Notes: a model not told the origin generated them from the sequence alone. Positions 9,468 through 17,499 are shown, numbered from the stretch's first letter. The stretch is DNA of 64,000 nt from Muriicola sp041358175 (GCF_041358175.1 NZ_JBGKBE010000002.1:434001-498000); one strand, 5' to 3'. A program made the numbers and translations.

Positions 9468-10007
9468 TTATTCCTCGAGGCTGTTGAGCCATTTCTCCAG
9501 GGCCTGCTTATGTTCCTTTGCCTTTTCGGAATCGGTTATTCCATCACCTGAACTGAACGTATGGTTAAATGAGGGAAGTGAAAAAGTGGCTATTATTTCT
9601 CCGCCGAATCTCGGCAGCATATCCTCTGTCTTTGCAAGGGAACTGCTTGCCCCTCTCCTACCGGGAGAAGTACTCATAAGGAAGATCTTTGTGTTCTCCA
9701 GGAAATTGCGCTCCAGTCGCGACAGCCAGTCGATCAGATTCTTAAAATAGGCGGAAGGATTGTTGTTGTGTTCGTTTACGGAGAGTAAAAGGCCATCACA
9801 ATTGCGGATATCATCCCTCAATTCAGCCAGGGAATTGGTGTAGCCAAACTCTTTTTCATGGTCTTCACTAAACATGGGTAGGTCATATAATGCCATATTC
9901 ATCACCTGAATATTATGCCCTTCGATCAATGAAATGGTGTGTTTTACAAGTTGAAAATTGATGGATGTGGAAGAATTACTTCCGGCAAAGGCCAGAATTT
10001 TACTCAT
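9468..10007 (-). CDS. NAD(P)H-dependent FMN reductase family protein
   Basis: 179 residues, flavodoxin-like fold. The N-terminus ILAFAGSNSSTSINFQLVKH holds the FMN phosphate-binding loop GSNSSTSIN, the middle has YDLPMFSEDHE, and LLLSVNEHNNNPSAYFKNLIDWLSR corresponds to the PEYNxSxPxxLKNAIDW motif. Residues STSPGRRGASSSL complete the pattern. Such enzymes reduce FMN, quinones, azo dyes or chromate with NAD(P)H. In place of the usual EYN there is NEHN, so substrate preference may differ. A single gene, with its own spacing from tilS and the divergent acyltransferase. Confidence 0.9.
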   Translation of the reverse strand: MSKILAFAGSNSSTSINFQLVKHTISLIEGHNIQVMNMALYDLPMFSEDHEKEFGYTNSLAELRDDIRNCDGLLLSVNEHNNNPSAYFKNLIDWLSRLERNFLENTKIFLMSTSPGRRGASSSLAKTEDMLPRFGGEIIATFSLPSFNHTFSSGDGITDSEKAKEHKQALEKWLNSLEE

Positions 10008-10080
10008 GATCTGAATCTAAGATTAATGACAAAGAGGTACGAAAATACCGTAAAATCGAATTAAATGTAAAGTATTGTAT

Positions 10081-10088
10081 TAATTTTG
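10081..10088 (+). promoter_or_regulatory. -7 box TAATTTTG upstream of the acyltransferase gene
   Basis: TAATTTTG fits TAnnTTTG and lies about 55 bases before the preferred ATG at 10143. No convincing -33 box was found at the expected distance, so this remains a candidate. Confidence 0.45.
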
Positions 10089-10142
10089 CACCTGAAAACA
10101 TCCAAACACCCTGTGAATTAAGTATATAGGTTGTTGAATAGT

Positions 10143-11327
10143 ATGGAACAAAAGACAAACCGACTTCATTTTATAGATGCCATAAGGGCCTGGGCTATCC
10201 TGATGATGCTCCAGGGGCATTTTGTGGATGGTTTGCTCGATCCCGCTTTCAGGGATCCGCAAAATGGAGCTTATTCCTTATGGCTTTATTTCCGGGGAAT
10301 TACCGCCCCTGTGTTTTTTACTGTTTCAGGATTTATTTTTACCTACCTTCTTATCAGGGTACCTCAAACAGGTTTTGAGAATCCCAGGATTAAAAAGGGC
10401 TTGAAACGCGGCTTACAACTCCTGCTTATTGGCTACCTCCTGAGATTAAACTTATTCGGCCTGTTGCAAGGCAAACTATATGATGCTTTTTTCCTGGTGG
10501 ATGTACTTCATTGTATAGGGATTTCAATAATGGCGATCATAGCAGTATACCTGCTTACCGCAAAACTCAGGAAATGGGCCCTTCCTCTGGCGCTTTCAGG
10601 CATTTCCCTGGTGCTTTTCCTGTTTGAACCATTGTATGCTTCCTGGACCTATTCGGCCCTGCCTGAGGGAATTGCCAATTATTTTACCAGAAGTAATGGT
10701 TCTGTTTTTACAGTGATACCCTGGGTTGGGTATACAGCCTTTGGCGGGTTCCTGGCGGTTTTATTCAGAAGATATCTTTCCAATAAGAATCTGTATTCAT
10801 CTGCCATCTGGCTTGCACTAATAAGCGGTTTTAGCCTGGTATATTTTTCTTCTCCACTCTTCTATTCGCTATACGAATTGAGCGGAATTACCCTTTTCCG
10901 GGATATAGTCGCCAATAATTACCTCTTTATTCGTTTGGGCGATGTACTGATTGTATTTGCATTATTTATGCTGATTCGTAAATACCTGATCCAGCCTACC
11001 TTGTTACGTATTGGGCAAAATACGCTTTCTATTTATGTGATTCATTTTGTTATCCTGTACGGCAGTTTTACAGGCTTGGGATTGTACCGCTTTTTCCATC
11101 ACAGTCTTAGTCCGACAGTCGCAATCGGAGGAGCACTTGCCTTTATGGTAGTATGTTCCTATGCTGCTCTTAAATACGACAAGCACGAGGTCATGATCAA
11201 AGGACATATCCGTTCAACTATCAAGAGTGGAAAACCCCTTGCTTTACGTGCTTATTACTCCCTATCTGAAATTCTTATAATATTACAGGACAGACTTTTA
11301 AGGCTATTTAATATAACTAAAGGTTAA
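10143..11327 (+). CDS. HGSNAT/DUF1624-type membrane acyltransferase
   Basis: The open frame begins at a TTG (10131), but the ATG at 10143 (MEQKTNRLHFIDAIRAW) is the likelier start and gives 394 residues. About ten membrane helices cover most of the length. The N-terminal RLHFIDAIRAWAILMMLQGHF, with the His after helix 1, and FRGITAPVFFTVSGFIF match the family of heparan-alpha-glucosaminide N-acetyltransferase-like proteins, which move acetyl groups across membranes onto sugars. The acceptor here is unknown. It converges on lpdA with 16 bp between the two stops. Confidence 0.85.
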   Translation: MEQKTNRLHFIDAIRAWAILMMLQGHFVDGLLDPAFRDPQNGAYSLWLYFRGITAPVFFTVSGFIFTYLLIRVPQTGFENPRIKKGLKRGLQLLLIGYLLRLNLFGLLQGKLYDAFFLVDVLHCIGISIMAIIAVYLLTAKLRKWALPLALSGISLVLFLFEPLYASWTYSALPEGIANYFTRSNGSVFTVIPWVGYTAFGGFLAVLFRRYLSNKNLYSSAIWLALISGFSLVYFSSPLFYSLYELSGITLFRDIVANNYLFIRLGDVLIVFALFMLIRKYLIQPTLLRIGQNTLSIYVIHFVILYGSFTGLGLYRFFHHSLSPTVAIGGALAFMVVCSYAALKYDKHEVMIKGHIRSTIKSGKPLALRAYYSLSEILIILQDRLLRLFNITKG

Positions 11328-11343
11328 AATATCCTTTTCGGAC

Positions 11344-12750
11344 TTATACATGTAGCGCCCTGTCATCTGTAGCTGCAAGTGCAGCCTCTTTTACGGCTTC
11401 GGCATAGGTAGGATGAGCATGACTCATTCTCGAGATATCCTCTGCCGAGGCTCTGAATTCCATGGCCGTTACCGCTTCGGTAATTAAATCGGCGCATCTG
11501 GCTCCGATCATATGAACCCCCAGCACTTCATCAGTATTTTTGTCTGCCAGTATTTTGACAAAACCATCAATGTCTGAACTCGCACGAGCCCGGCCTAGGG
11601 CGCGCATAGGGAACTGACCCGTTTTATAGGCCGATCCGCTTTCCTTGAGTTGTTCTTCGGTTTTTCCAACGGAAGCTACTTCCGGCCAGGTATAAACAAC
11701 GTTTGGGATAAGATTATAATCGATATGTGGTTTCTGCCCGGCGATAATTTCTGCAACCATCGTTCCCTCTTCTTCTGCTTTGTGAGCGAGCATCGCACCG
11801 CGAACCACGTCACCTATGGCATAGATATTAGGCACATTGGTTTGTAATTTTGTGTTGACCTCTATTCTCCCTTTGTCGTCCACTTTTACTCCAGCCGCAT
11901 CAGCATTCAGTCCGTCAGTATACGGTCTCCTTCCTACGGATACCAGGCAATAGTCTCCCTGCAGGGTGAGTTCACCTCCCTTGGGGTCGTCAGCAACAAC
12001 TGTCACCTCTTTTCCTTTGCGTTTTACGGATTTTACTTTATGAGACAGGTAAAATTTAACCTTTTGCTTCTTTAGAACTTTCATAAGCTCTTTTGAAAGT
12101 GAGGCATCCATCCCGGGAATAATGCGATCCATAAATTCAATAACGCTGACATCAGCCCCCAATCGCTTGTAAACCTGACCCAGCTCCAGGCCTATTACTC
12201 CACCCCCAATGATGATCATGTGCTTTGGGATCTCTTTCAGTTCAAGGGCTTCCGTTGATGTAATAATCCGCTCCTTATCTAATTTGATAAATGGCAGGCT
12301 GGCCGGTTTGGAGCCTGTAGCAATGATGATATTTTTTACCTCAATTTCAGTCGACTTACCTTTGGAAGGTTTGATTTCAATGTGAGTGGGATCTTTAAAA
12401 CTTCCAACTCCCTGAAATACCTCAATTTTATTTTTGTCCATCAGGAACTGAATCCCCTTGGTGGTTTGATCGACTACAGATTGTTTCCTGCCGATCATTT
12501 TTTCCAGATTCACCTTTACTTCTCCAGGGATTTCAATCCCGTGATCCTCAAAATGTTTTACGGCATCCTCATAGTGGTGACTTGAATCGAGCATTGCTTT
12601 GGATGGGATGCAGCCTACGTTCAGGCAAGTGCCTCCCAGGGTTGAATACTTTTCTATTATTGCTGTTTTCATTCCAAGCTGCGCACAACGTATGGCCGCC
12701 ACATACCCGCCGGGTCCGGAGCCAATTACAGCCACATCAAACTGAGTCAT
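11344..12750 (-). CDS. lpdA: Dihydrolipoyl dehydrogenase (E3)
   Basis: 468 residues, normal length. FAD-binding GSGPGGYVAAIRCAQLG at 10-26, redox disulfide GGTCLNVGCIPSK with Cys42 and Cys47, NAD-binding GGGVIGLELGQVYKRLG in the middle, and the catalytic His446-Pro-x3-Glu451 near the C-terminus. It reoxidises dihydrolipoamide in pyruvate, 2-oxoglutarate and branched-chain dehydrogenase complexes. It stands alone, not next to E1 or E2 genes. It belongs to the same superfamily as mercuric reductase and lies only 0.9 kb from the mer-type operon, but it has no N-terminal heavy-metal domain and no C-terminal Cys pair, so it is not MerA. Confidence 0.97.
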   Translation of the reverse strand: MTQFDVAVIGSGPGGYVAAIRCAQLGMKTAIIEKYSTLGGTCLNVGCIPSKAMLDSSHHYEDAVKHFEDHGIEIPGEVKVNLEKMIGRKQSVVDQTTKGIQFLMDKNKIEVFQGVGSFKDPTHIEIKPSKGKSTEIEVKNIIIATGSKPASLPFIKLDKERIITSTEALELKEIPKHMIIIGGGVIGLELGQVYKRLGADVSVIEFMDRIIPGMDASLSKELMKVLKKQKVKFYLSHKVKSVKRKGKEVTVVADDPKGGELTLQGDYCLVSVGRRPYTDGLNADAAGVKVDDKGRIEVNTKLQTNVPNIYAIGDVVRGAMLAHKAEEEGTMVAEIIAGQKPHIDYNLIPNVVYTWPEVASVGKTEEQLKESGSAYKTGQFPMRALGRARASSDIDGFVKILADKNTDEVLGVHMIGARCADLITEAVTAMEFRASAEDISRMSHAHPTYAEAVKEAALAATDDRALHV

Positions 12751-12805
12751 AAGGTAATTTTAAATTAGAGAAGGTTTTTGCGGGAGTACTTGTCCTCCCG
12801 GCAGA

Positions 12806-12813
12806 CAAAAATA
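12806..12813 (-). promoter_or_regulatory. -7 box TATTTTTG for lpdA
   Basis: TATTTTTG on the minus strand fits TAnnTTTG and lies 56 bases upstream of the lpdA ATG at 12750. The spacing leaves a short untranslated leader. Confidence 0.5.
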
Positions 12814-12872
12814 CGAATGTTTTTAAATTATGGGCTAAGAAGAATTGAAGAACCTACCAGCTTTTAGTTCGT

Positions 12873-13373
12873 TTAATACAAGGCTATTTTTTTATCCACG
12901 GCCCCGAGAGAAACCAGATACTCCTTAACCTCTGTCGCATCCTCCCCTCCTTTTTCTGCATGGTGCAATAAAGTAAAGCCGTGTGGACCTTTGGCATGTA
13001 GTGCCTGTGGAAAAGCCTCCAGCATGGATTTAACAACCGTGAGCTCCCCGAATAAGCAGGCGGTAAAAATATTGGCCTGAGCCCCTTTATCGAGGAAATA
13101 CTTTGCAAGCTCCTTGTAGCCAACATGACTTGCGGCACCCAGTCCCGTTTCAAAATCCCCGTGTTTCCAATCGTGAGCAGCATTCAGCAAGGTGGGGTAA
13201 GCTTCGAGCATATCCTTTACCTTGTCCATATCGCGGTGTGAGGCGCCCACAAACTCCTGGACCATTTGCTTACTCAGTTGTTCTTCCTCCTGCCTTTTAA
13301 AACTCATCCCTGCCCCGGCCGTAAAGAGGAGTCCCATGACCCCGGCAGTCCTGATAAAATGTTTGCGTTCCAT
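12873..13373 (-). CDS. Exported ankyrin-repeat protein
   Basis: 166 residues. The N-terminus MERKHFIRTAGVMGLLFTAGAGMSF resembles a Tat-like or Sec signal (RTAGVMG rather than a clean RRxFLK motif). The rest shows degenerate ankyrin units: VKDMLEAYPTLLNAAHDWK, GLGAASHVGYKELAKYFLDKGAQ, FTACLFGELTVVKSMLEAFPQALHAK and TLLHHAEKG. Ankyrin units mediate protein binding; the partner is unknown. The gene is downstream of the lpdA promoter region and the last clearly chromosomal gene before the metal operon. Confidence 0.85.
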   Translation of the reverse strand: MERKHFIRTAGVMGLLFTAGAGMSFKRQEEEQLSKQMVQEFVGASHRDMDKVKDMLEAYPTLLNAAHDWKHGDFETGLGAASHVGYKELAKYFLDKGAQANIFTACLFGELTVVKSMLEAFPQALHAKGPHGFTLLHHAEKGGEDATEVKEYLVSLGAVDKKIALY

Positions 13374-13681
13374 ACGTTTCGATTTTCAGATAAGGTACGG
13401 AGAACTAATATTAAAGAGGACTGGTTTAACATCCTTTTATCGGTCTTGTTTTTGAAAAGTAGTGGATTTCATACACGAACTTTTCGGTTAGGTGCCTCCT
13501 GTAAGTTTACAAAATTGATTTCGTTATAGTATTTGCTCGACTTTTCTTGTTTGAGCTGTTAAGCGCTAAATTTTTTAATCAGCTCGTTTTTAAGTGCTGG
13601 TAAAGTCATGCTCTTTTGTAATTTTTGGCTTTTGTTCTGGCTGGCATGAAATGCAAATGTCTATGGCTTTGAGTTTAGTTT
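13374..13681. other. 308-bp gene-free stretch downstream of the metal operon
   Basis: No credible gene. The minus strand from about 13612 holds a 16-codon open frame starting MTLPALKNELIKKFS that ends in TAA at 13561-13563 and stays open for about 30 codons after that stop. This may be the decayed end of a gene brought in with the operon, but it was not recognised. The base composition changes from the ankyrin gene to AT-rich sequence within this stretch, so one edge of the acquired segment probably lies here. Confidence 0.4.
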
Positions 13682-13888
13682 TTAACAGCAACTTTTATTT
13701 TCTTGAATAGGTGGGCAAGGTACAGTTCCGTATGAGCAAAAAACACAACAATGTCCCTCGTTTGGTTTTAAAACCGTCTTACAATTCTCACACTCGTAAA
13801 AAAATTGACAAGCGTTTGTTGGCATATCTTCTATTTTTTTATGTCCGCAGTTTGGACAAGTAATTTCAGATTTTAATATAGACGCCAT
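13682..13888 (-). CDS. GDCCVxC-domain small cysteine-rich protein
   Basis: 68 residues with eleven cysteines. CPNCGHKK (Cys11, Cys14) and CENC (Cys33, Cys36) resemble zinc-ribbon knuckles; GHCCVFCSYGTVPCPP (Cys47, 48, 51, 58) is the GDCCVxC hallmark with Asp changed to His, and the chain ends in Cys-Cys. Members of this family, some of them selenoproteins, occur next to mercury-transport genes; a thiol-redox or metal-chelating role is inferred. Its ATG overlaps the merTP TAA by one base (TAATG), so it is translationally coupled as the last operon gene. Confidence 0.9.
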   Translation of the reverse strand: MASILKSEITCPNCGHKKIEDMPTNACQFFYECENCKTVLKPNEGHCCVFCSYGTVPCPPIQENKSCC

Positions 13889-14475
13889 TATTTTACTTTC
13901 TTGTCAGTTACCTCATAATCTGTTGAGTTAATTGCTTTCTCAATTTCCGTTTCATTCGTTTTGGTCTTATCAAATTCAATAATTGCGTTTCCATTTTCGT
14001 AGGACGCTTTTGAGTTTACAATTCCGTTGAGTTTATTTACTTCGTGATTTAAGTATTTTTCACAACTTACACAGGTCATTCCGCTGATTTTAAATTCAGT
14101 TGTTTTAATATCCGATTTGTCAACTATGACTATTTGCTTTTCCGTGTTTGAGTAAAAAATTCCGGAATAGTATGGGAAAGCTAACATTACAATTGCGAAT
14201 ACAGTTACAATTCCTAGAAACTTTTTTGATTGTATGAATTTGGCTTTTTCGTCCGTCTCACATTCGCAGTCAATTTCTTTTTGAGGTTTTAATTTTTGAT
14301 ACCAGGCAAAACCGAGAACTAAAATTGTCAGTCCTATTAAATAAGGTCTGAAAGGTTCTATCCCGGAAAATGTTGAAGCAATTCCGCTTGTCCCTGCAAT
14401 AAGAGCCAAAACGGGTGTGATACAGCATAATGAACTTAACAAGGCAGTTGCTATTATCAATAATGTATTCTTCAT
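13888..14475 (-). CDS. merTP: Mercuric transport protein MerTP (MerT-MerP fusion)
   Basis: 195 residues. Three membrane helices: the first contains the adjacent pair Cys17-Cys18 (SSLCCITPVLA), the MerT mercury-handling site; the second spans about 44-60; the loop after it carries Cys70 and Cys72 (DCEC); the third spans about 86-105. The C-terminal part is a heavy-metal-associated (MerP-like) domain with GMTCVSC, Cys135 and Cys138. It should take up Hg(II) or another thiophilic metal through thiol exchange. Normally the ion is handed to mercuric reductase, which is not encoded in this window. Confidence 0.92.
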   Translation of the reverse strand: MKNTLLIIATALLSSLCCITPVLALIAGTSGIASTFSGIEPFRPYLIGLTILVLGFAWYQKLKPQKEIDCECETDEKAKFIQSKKFLGIVTVFAIVMLAFPYYSGIFYSNTEKQIVIVDKSDIKTTEFKISGMTCVSCEKYLNHEVNKLNGIVNSKASYENGNAIIEFDKTKTNETEIEKAINSTDYEVTDKKVK

Positions 14476-14521
14476 AAGATGTACCTAATTAATAAAGGGA
14501 GGATTAGATCCTCTCTTAGCG

Positions 14522-14731
14522 TTACTTTTTCTTGCAGCAAGAAGGAAGTTCCATTGTTATTGCATTATCGTATGGACATTCAGGAGTTCCTGCCAAAGGA
14601 CAGTTAGTCTTTGGGCAATCAGAAGTGCCTTCAAGTGGACAACTACTATTGTCTGGTTTCGTAAACCCATATGTAAGACCCGCAACAGTCAATATGCCAG
14701 CGGCTGCAATTATCATTATTTTGTTTTTCAT
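14522..14731 (-). CDS. Small exported Cys-rich protein of the metal operon
   Basis: 69 residues. Hydrophobic N-terminus (5-22), then two tandem-like units CPLEGTSDCP and CPLAGTPECP, and a C-terminal Cys-Cys-Lys3. Six cysteines (31, 39, 44, 52, 65, 66) in the exported part make metal or mercurial binding likely, but no activity is known. It lies between the CsoR-like gene and merTP with 35 and 46 bp gaps on the same strand. The two units suggest an internal duplication. Confidence 0.8.
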   Translation of the reverse strand: MKNKIMIIAAAGILTVAGLTYGFTKPDNSSCPLEGTSDCPKTNCPLAGTPECPYDNAITMELPSCCKKK

Positions 14732-14766
14732 AATTTTCTATTTTAAGTTAAACAATAACCCAAATA

Positions 14767-15159
14767 TCAGTCATTAGGGAGGGGGGTGTCCAAATTATTA
14801 ATGGACAAATATTTTATTAATTCATTTTCTAATTGTTGAGCTTCTTTTAGCTTCTGTGGAATTTCATCCATGGAAAAGTTTGGAAACAGTCTTCTTAACC
14901 GTTCTATGTTATGTTCATTTCCACAATTTCCAGGACACTTTTGTGAAGCTGATGATATTTTTTCTGCTATAGCTTTACGGTATGTTTCGTCTAAAAGTTC
15001 AAATGTACTTTTGTTCAGTATAGCCTGCACCGCTTTAAATTGGAGTAAAATGTTTTCTGATTCTTGTTCATTGTCCACTTGTTTCAGAATATATTTTAAC
15101 TGACCAATGGCAGTTTTAACTGAAATTTTAATGTTTCTGGTTAAATCAAATGAAATCAT
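14767..15159 (-). CDS. CsoR/RcnR-like (DUF156) protein without the usual metal ligands
   Basis: 130 residues. IGQLKYILKQVDNEQESENI at 18-37 and LLQFKAVQAILNKSTFELL at 38-56 correspond to the helical core of CsoR/RcnR repressors (GQxxGIxxMxEExxxCxDIL, QxxAVxxALxK). The copper ligands of CsoR are replaced: Ser34 where Cys is expected, Thr59 for His and Ala63 for Cys. A new motif, CPGNCGNEH (Cys75, Cys79, His83), follows and could form another site. Its ATG overlaps the arsR stop by four bases, so regulator and this protein are coupled. It may sense, sequester or modify regulation of the same metal; this is inference. Confidence 0.65.
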   Translation of the reverse strand: MISFDLTRNIKISVKTAIGQLKYILKQVDNEQESENILLQFKAVQAILNKSTFELLDETYRKAIAEKISSASQKCPGNCGNEHNIERLRRLFPNFSMDEIPQKLKEAQQLENELIKYLSINNLDTPLPND

Positions 15160-15530
15160 AAGGCTTCTAAAATTTTATTCTCATCAAGTATCTCAAAGAA
15201 TGGATTTAGTAATTTTTCATATTCAGTCGTAAGTGAATAATAAATCGTTTGAGCATTTCTTTCCGTCTCTAATAGGTTTCGGTCTTTCATTTTTCTCAAA
15301 TGTTGAGAGATGGCGGAAATATTCATTCCGAGAATATCACTTAAATCACAAACACAAAGTTTTTTTTCCACAAAGAGTAAGTGGAGTATTTTCAATCGTA
15401 CACTATTTCCGACTAATGAAAGTCCATTCGCTAAATAGTCGAACGATTGGTTTAATTCCGCAACTACGTCTTTGCAACGGTTTATTTGTTCAATATCGGC
15501 TTGTTGTCTTATACAAGAATTATTTTCCAT
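15156..15530 (-). CDS. ArsR/SmtB family metal-responsive repressor
   Basis: 124 residues with a winged helix-turn-helix: VRLKILHLL, then LCVCDLSDILGMNISAISQHLRKMKDRNLLETERNAQTIYYSL. The ELCVCDL-type motif (Cys59, Cys61) in helix 3 is the classic alpha-3 metal site; additional Cys6 and Cys19 in the N-terminal arm recall CadC-like sensors. It is the first gene of the mer-type operon and replaces the MerR regulator found in Proteobacteria. A perfect inverted repeat lies 24 bases upstream of its ATG, the likely autoregulatory operator. Confidence 0.92.
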   Translation of the reverse strand: MENNSCIRQQADIEQINRCKDVVAELNQSFDYLANGLSLVGNSVRLKILHLLFVEKKLCVCDLSDILGMNISAISQHLRKMKDRNLLETERNAQTIYYSLTTEYEKLLNPFFEILDENKILEAL

Positions 15531-15553
15531 AATATAAAGTTAGGATAATTTAT

Positions 15554-15575
15554 TATTTAAGCAAATGCTTAAATA
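15554..15575 (-). promoter_or_regulatory. ArsR/SmtB-type operator (10-2-10 inverted repeat)
   Basis: The plus strand reads TATTTAAGCA, then AA, then TGCTTAAATA: two perfect 10-base arms around a 2-base centre. Length, AT-rich arms and narrow spacer match SmtB/CzrA/ArsR operators. It lies 24 bp upstream of the arsR-like start at 15530, where bound repressor would block transcription of the metal operon. Confidence 0.8.
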
Positions 15576-15661
15576 CACTGTTTTGAAGCTATGGGCTTTG
15601 TTTTGGAAAAATAAAAATTGCTCAAATGTGCGATTGACGATTAGCTTTTAGATAACAGATT

Positions 15662-16123
15662 TTATCCGAGGGAAATCGCTGTGGACGCCTTTACCTCGCT
15701 AATTACAAATGAACTTTGAGTGCTTCCAATATTATTGAGTGCAGTGAGTTTTGTCACCATAAATTCGCGATATGCCGCCATATTGGATACGTGGACCTTT
15801 AGAATATAATCATAATCCCCACTAACGTGGAAACACTCTGAGACCTCTTCCAACTGCAAAACTTCTCGCTCAAATTGCAGGACGTATTCCTTGATATGCC
15901 GACTTAATTTTACGTGACAGAGAACGGTAAAGTCCATCGCCACAAGTTGCTTGTCTAAAAGGGCAACATATTTTTTAATGACCCCATCACGTTCCAGTCT
16001 TTTTATCCGTTCATAAACGGCTGTGGTAGAAAGCCCCAGCTCGGTTGCATAGGCCTTGGTCGTTTTCTTACAATCGTCCTGTAAAAGCCCCAACAACTGC
16101 TTATCCAAATGGTCTAGTTTCAT
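15662..16123 (-). CDS. Lrp/AsnC family transcriptional regulator
   Basis: 153 residues: N-terminal helix-turn-helix (LDKQLLGLLQDDCKKTTKAYATELGLSTTAVYERIKRLERDGVI split over residues 5-48) and C-terminal RAM ligand-binding domain with CFHVSGDYDYILKVHVSN at about 97-114. The divergent neighbour is a methionine gamma-lyase-like enzyme, so sulfur amino acids are plausible effectors. The shared 155-bp intergenic region is very AT-rich and contains a long palindrome. Confidence 0.93.
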   Translation of the reverse strand: MKLDHLDKQLLGLLQDDCKKTTKAYATELGLSTTAVYERIKRLERDGVIKKYVALLDKQLVAMDFTVLCHVKLSRHIKEYVLQFEREVLQLEEVSECFHVSGDYDYILKVHVSNMAAYREFMVTKLTALNNIGSTQSSFVISEVKASTAISLG

Positions 16124-16191
16124 ATGATTTAAATTCTGATTATTCTGCTTATACTCATATTAAATGATATATTATTCTAATATAATAAATA

Positions 16192-16214
16192 TTTATAGAA
16201 TTAAATTCTATAAA
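16192..16214. promoter_or_regulatory. Palindrome between lrp and megL, candidate Lrp site
   Basis: TTTATAGAATT, a central A, and AATTCTATAAA form a 23-base perfect inverted repeat in the divergent intergenic region, 68 bp from the lrp ATG and 65 bp from the megL ATG. Lrp/AsnC proteins bind AT-rich inverted repeats of this size, often near their own promoter. Confidence 0.6.
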
Positions 16215-16278
16215 TTACTAAATATATTGTATTTGATTCCTATAATAACTAATTTTAGTATCTAAAATATTCATTTCT

Positions 16279-17499
16279 ATGGCTCACGATGCATCAGACA
16301 AAATTCAGGAATTACATAACTTCGGGGAATTCGGTGGCGTCAATCCATCAATCTCCGACTCGTCTACCTATACCTTTCTTTCTGCAAAGACAATGTTCGA
16401 TACTTTTGAGGGCAATACAGAGGGCTGCTATTTGTACAGCAGGCACTCCTCCCCTTCCAACCTGTATCTAGGTGAAGCCCTTGCCGCTTTAGAGGGTACG
16501 GAAACCGCCAATGTTACCGCCAGTGGAATGGGTGCGATAACAGCCGTAATCCTGCAACTCTGTGATGCGGATGAGCACATAGTAAGTAGCAGAACTATCT
16601 ACGGAGGCACCTATGCCTTTATGAAAAATTTCCTGAAAAAGTTCAGAATCAATACCTCCTTTGTCGATATTACCTCACTTAAGGCAGTGGAAGAGGCCAT
16701 TACGCCCAAAACAAAGATGATCTACTGTGAATCTGTGAGCAATCCGCTACTCGAGGTTGCGGATATCAAAGCGCTGTCAGATCTCTCTAAAAAGCACAAT
16801 ATACCATTAGTAGTGGACAATACATTTTCTCCTCTATCTATTGCTCCCGGGAAGCTTGGAGCTGATGTGGTTATTCATAGTCTTACCAAATTTATCAACG
16901 GAACCAGCGATTGTGTTGCGGGAGTGGTTTGTGGCACCAAGGAGTTCTGTCTTGCCTTAAAAGATGTAAATAACGGAGCAGGAATGCTACTGGGCAGTAC
17001 ACTCGACAGTCTAAGGGCAGCTTCCATCCTGAAAAACATGAGAACGCTGCACATCCGAATGAAAAAACACAGTGAAAATGCACTCTATCTTGCACAGCAT
17101 TTTGAAAAAGATGGACTGCGTGTAGTTTATCCCGGCCTTTCATCTCATTCCGGACACACATTGATGAAAAAACAAATGACCAATGAATACGGATTCGGAG
17201 GCATTCTTACCATTGACGTGGGAAGCTTAGAGAAAGCCAACCAGCTTATGGAACTCATGCAAAAGAAAAATCTCGGATATCTGGCTGTAAGTCTTGGATT
17301 CTATAAAACCCTCTTTAGTGCTCCTGGCACGTCTACTTCTTCCGAAATACCGGAGGAAGAACAAATTGAAATGGGTCTCTCTGATGGGTTAATCCGATTT
17401 TCTATTGGCCTGGATAATGATATTCACCGCACCTATACCCTGATGAAATCCTCTATGGTTGAGTTGGGTATCCTCGACTCGGATACTGTCACGGTCTGA
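16279..17499 (+). CDS. megL: Cys/Met metabolism PLP enzyme, methionine gamma-lyase-like
   Basis: 406 residues, fold-type I. YSRHSSPSNLYLGEALAALE (53-72) carries the YxRxxNPT-like cofactor motif with Ser in place of Thr/Asn, SGMGAI at 82-87, DNTFSPL at 180-186, and the Schiff-base lysine Lys204 in HSLTKFINGTSD. These residues define the gamma-lyase/gamma-synthase family. Cleavage of methionine to methanethiol, ammonia and 2-oxobutyrate is the best guess; cystathionine lyase or O-acetylhomoserine sulfhydrylase activity cannot be excluded. The divergent Lrp regulator and the following Na+/H+ antiporter form a plausible functional unit. Confidence 0.85.
   Translation: MAHDASDKIQELHNFGEFGGVNPSISDSSTYTFLSAKTMFDTFEGNTEGCYLYSRHSSPSNLYLGEALAALEGTETANVTASGMGAITAVILQLCDADEHIVSSRTIYGGTYAFMKNFLKKFRINTSFVDITSLKAVEEAITPKTKMIYCESVSNPLLEVADIKALSDLSKKHNIPLVVDNTFSPLSIAPGKLGADVVIHSLTKFINGTSDCVAGVVCGTKEFCLALKDVNNGAGMLLGSTLDSLRAASILKNMRTLHIRMKKHSENALYLAQHFEKDGLRVVYPGLSSHSGHTLMKKQMTNEYGFGGILTIDVGSLEKANQLMELMQKKNLGYLAVSLGFYKTLFSAPGTSTSSEIPEEEQIEMGLSDGLIRFSIGLDNDIHRTYTLMKSSMVELGILDSDTVTV

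Noticed and set aside
11344..12750. Mercuric reductase for the nearby mer-type operon
   Set aside because: The protein has the E3 active site but no N-terminal heavy-metal domain and no C-terminal Cys pair, and it is separated by the ankyrin gene and its own promoter; it is lpdA.
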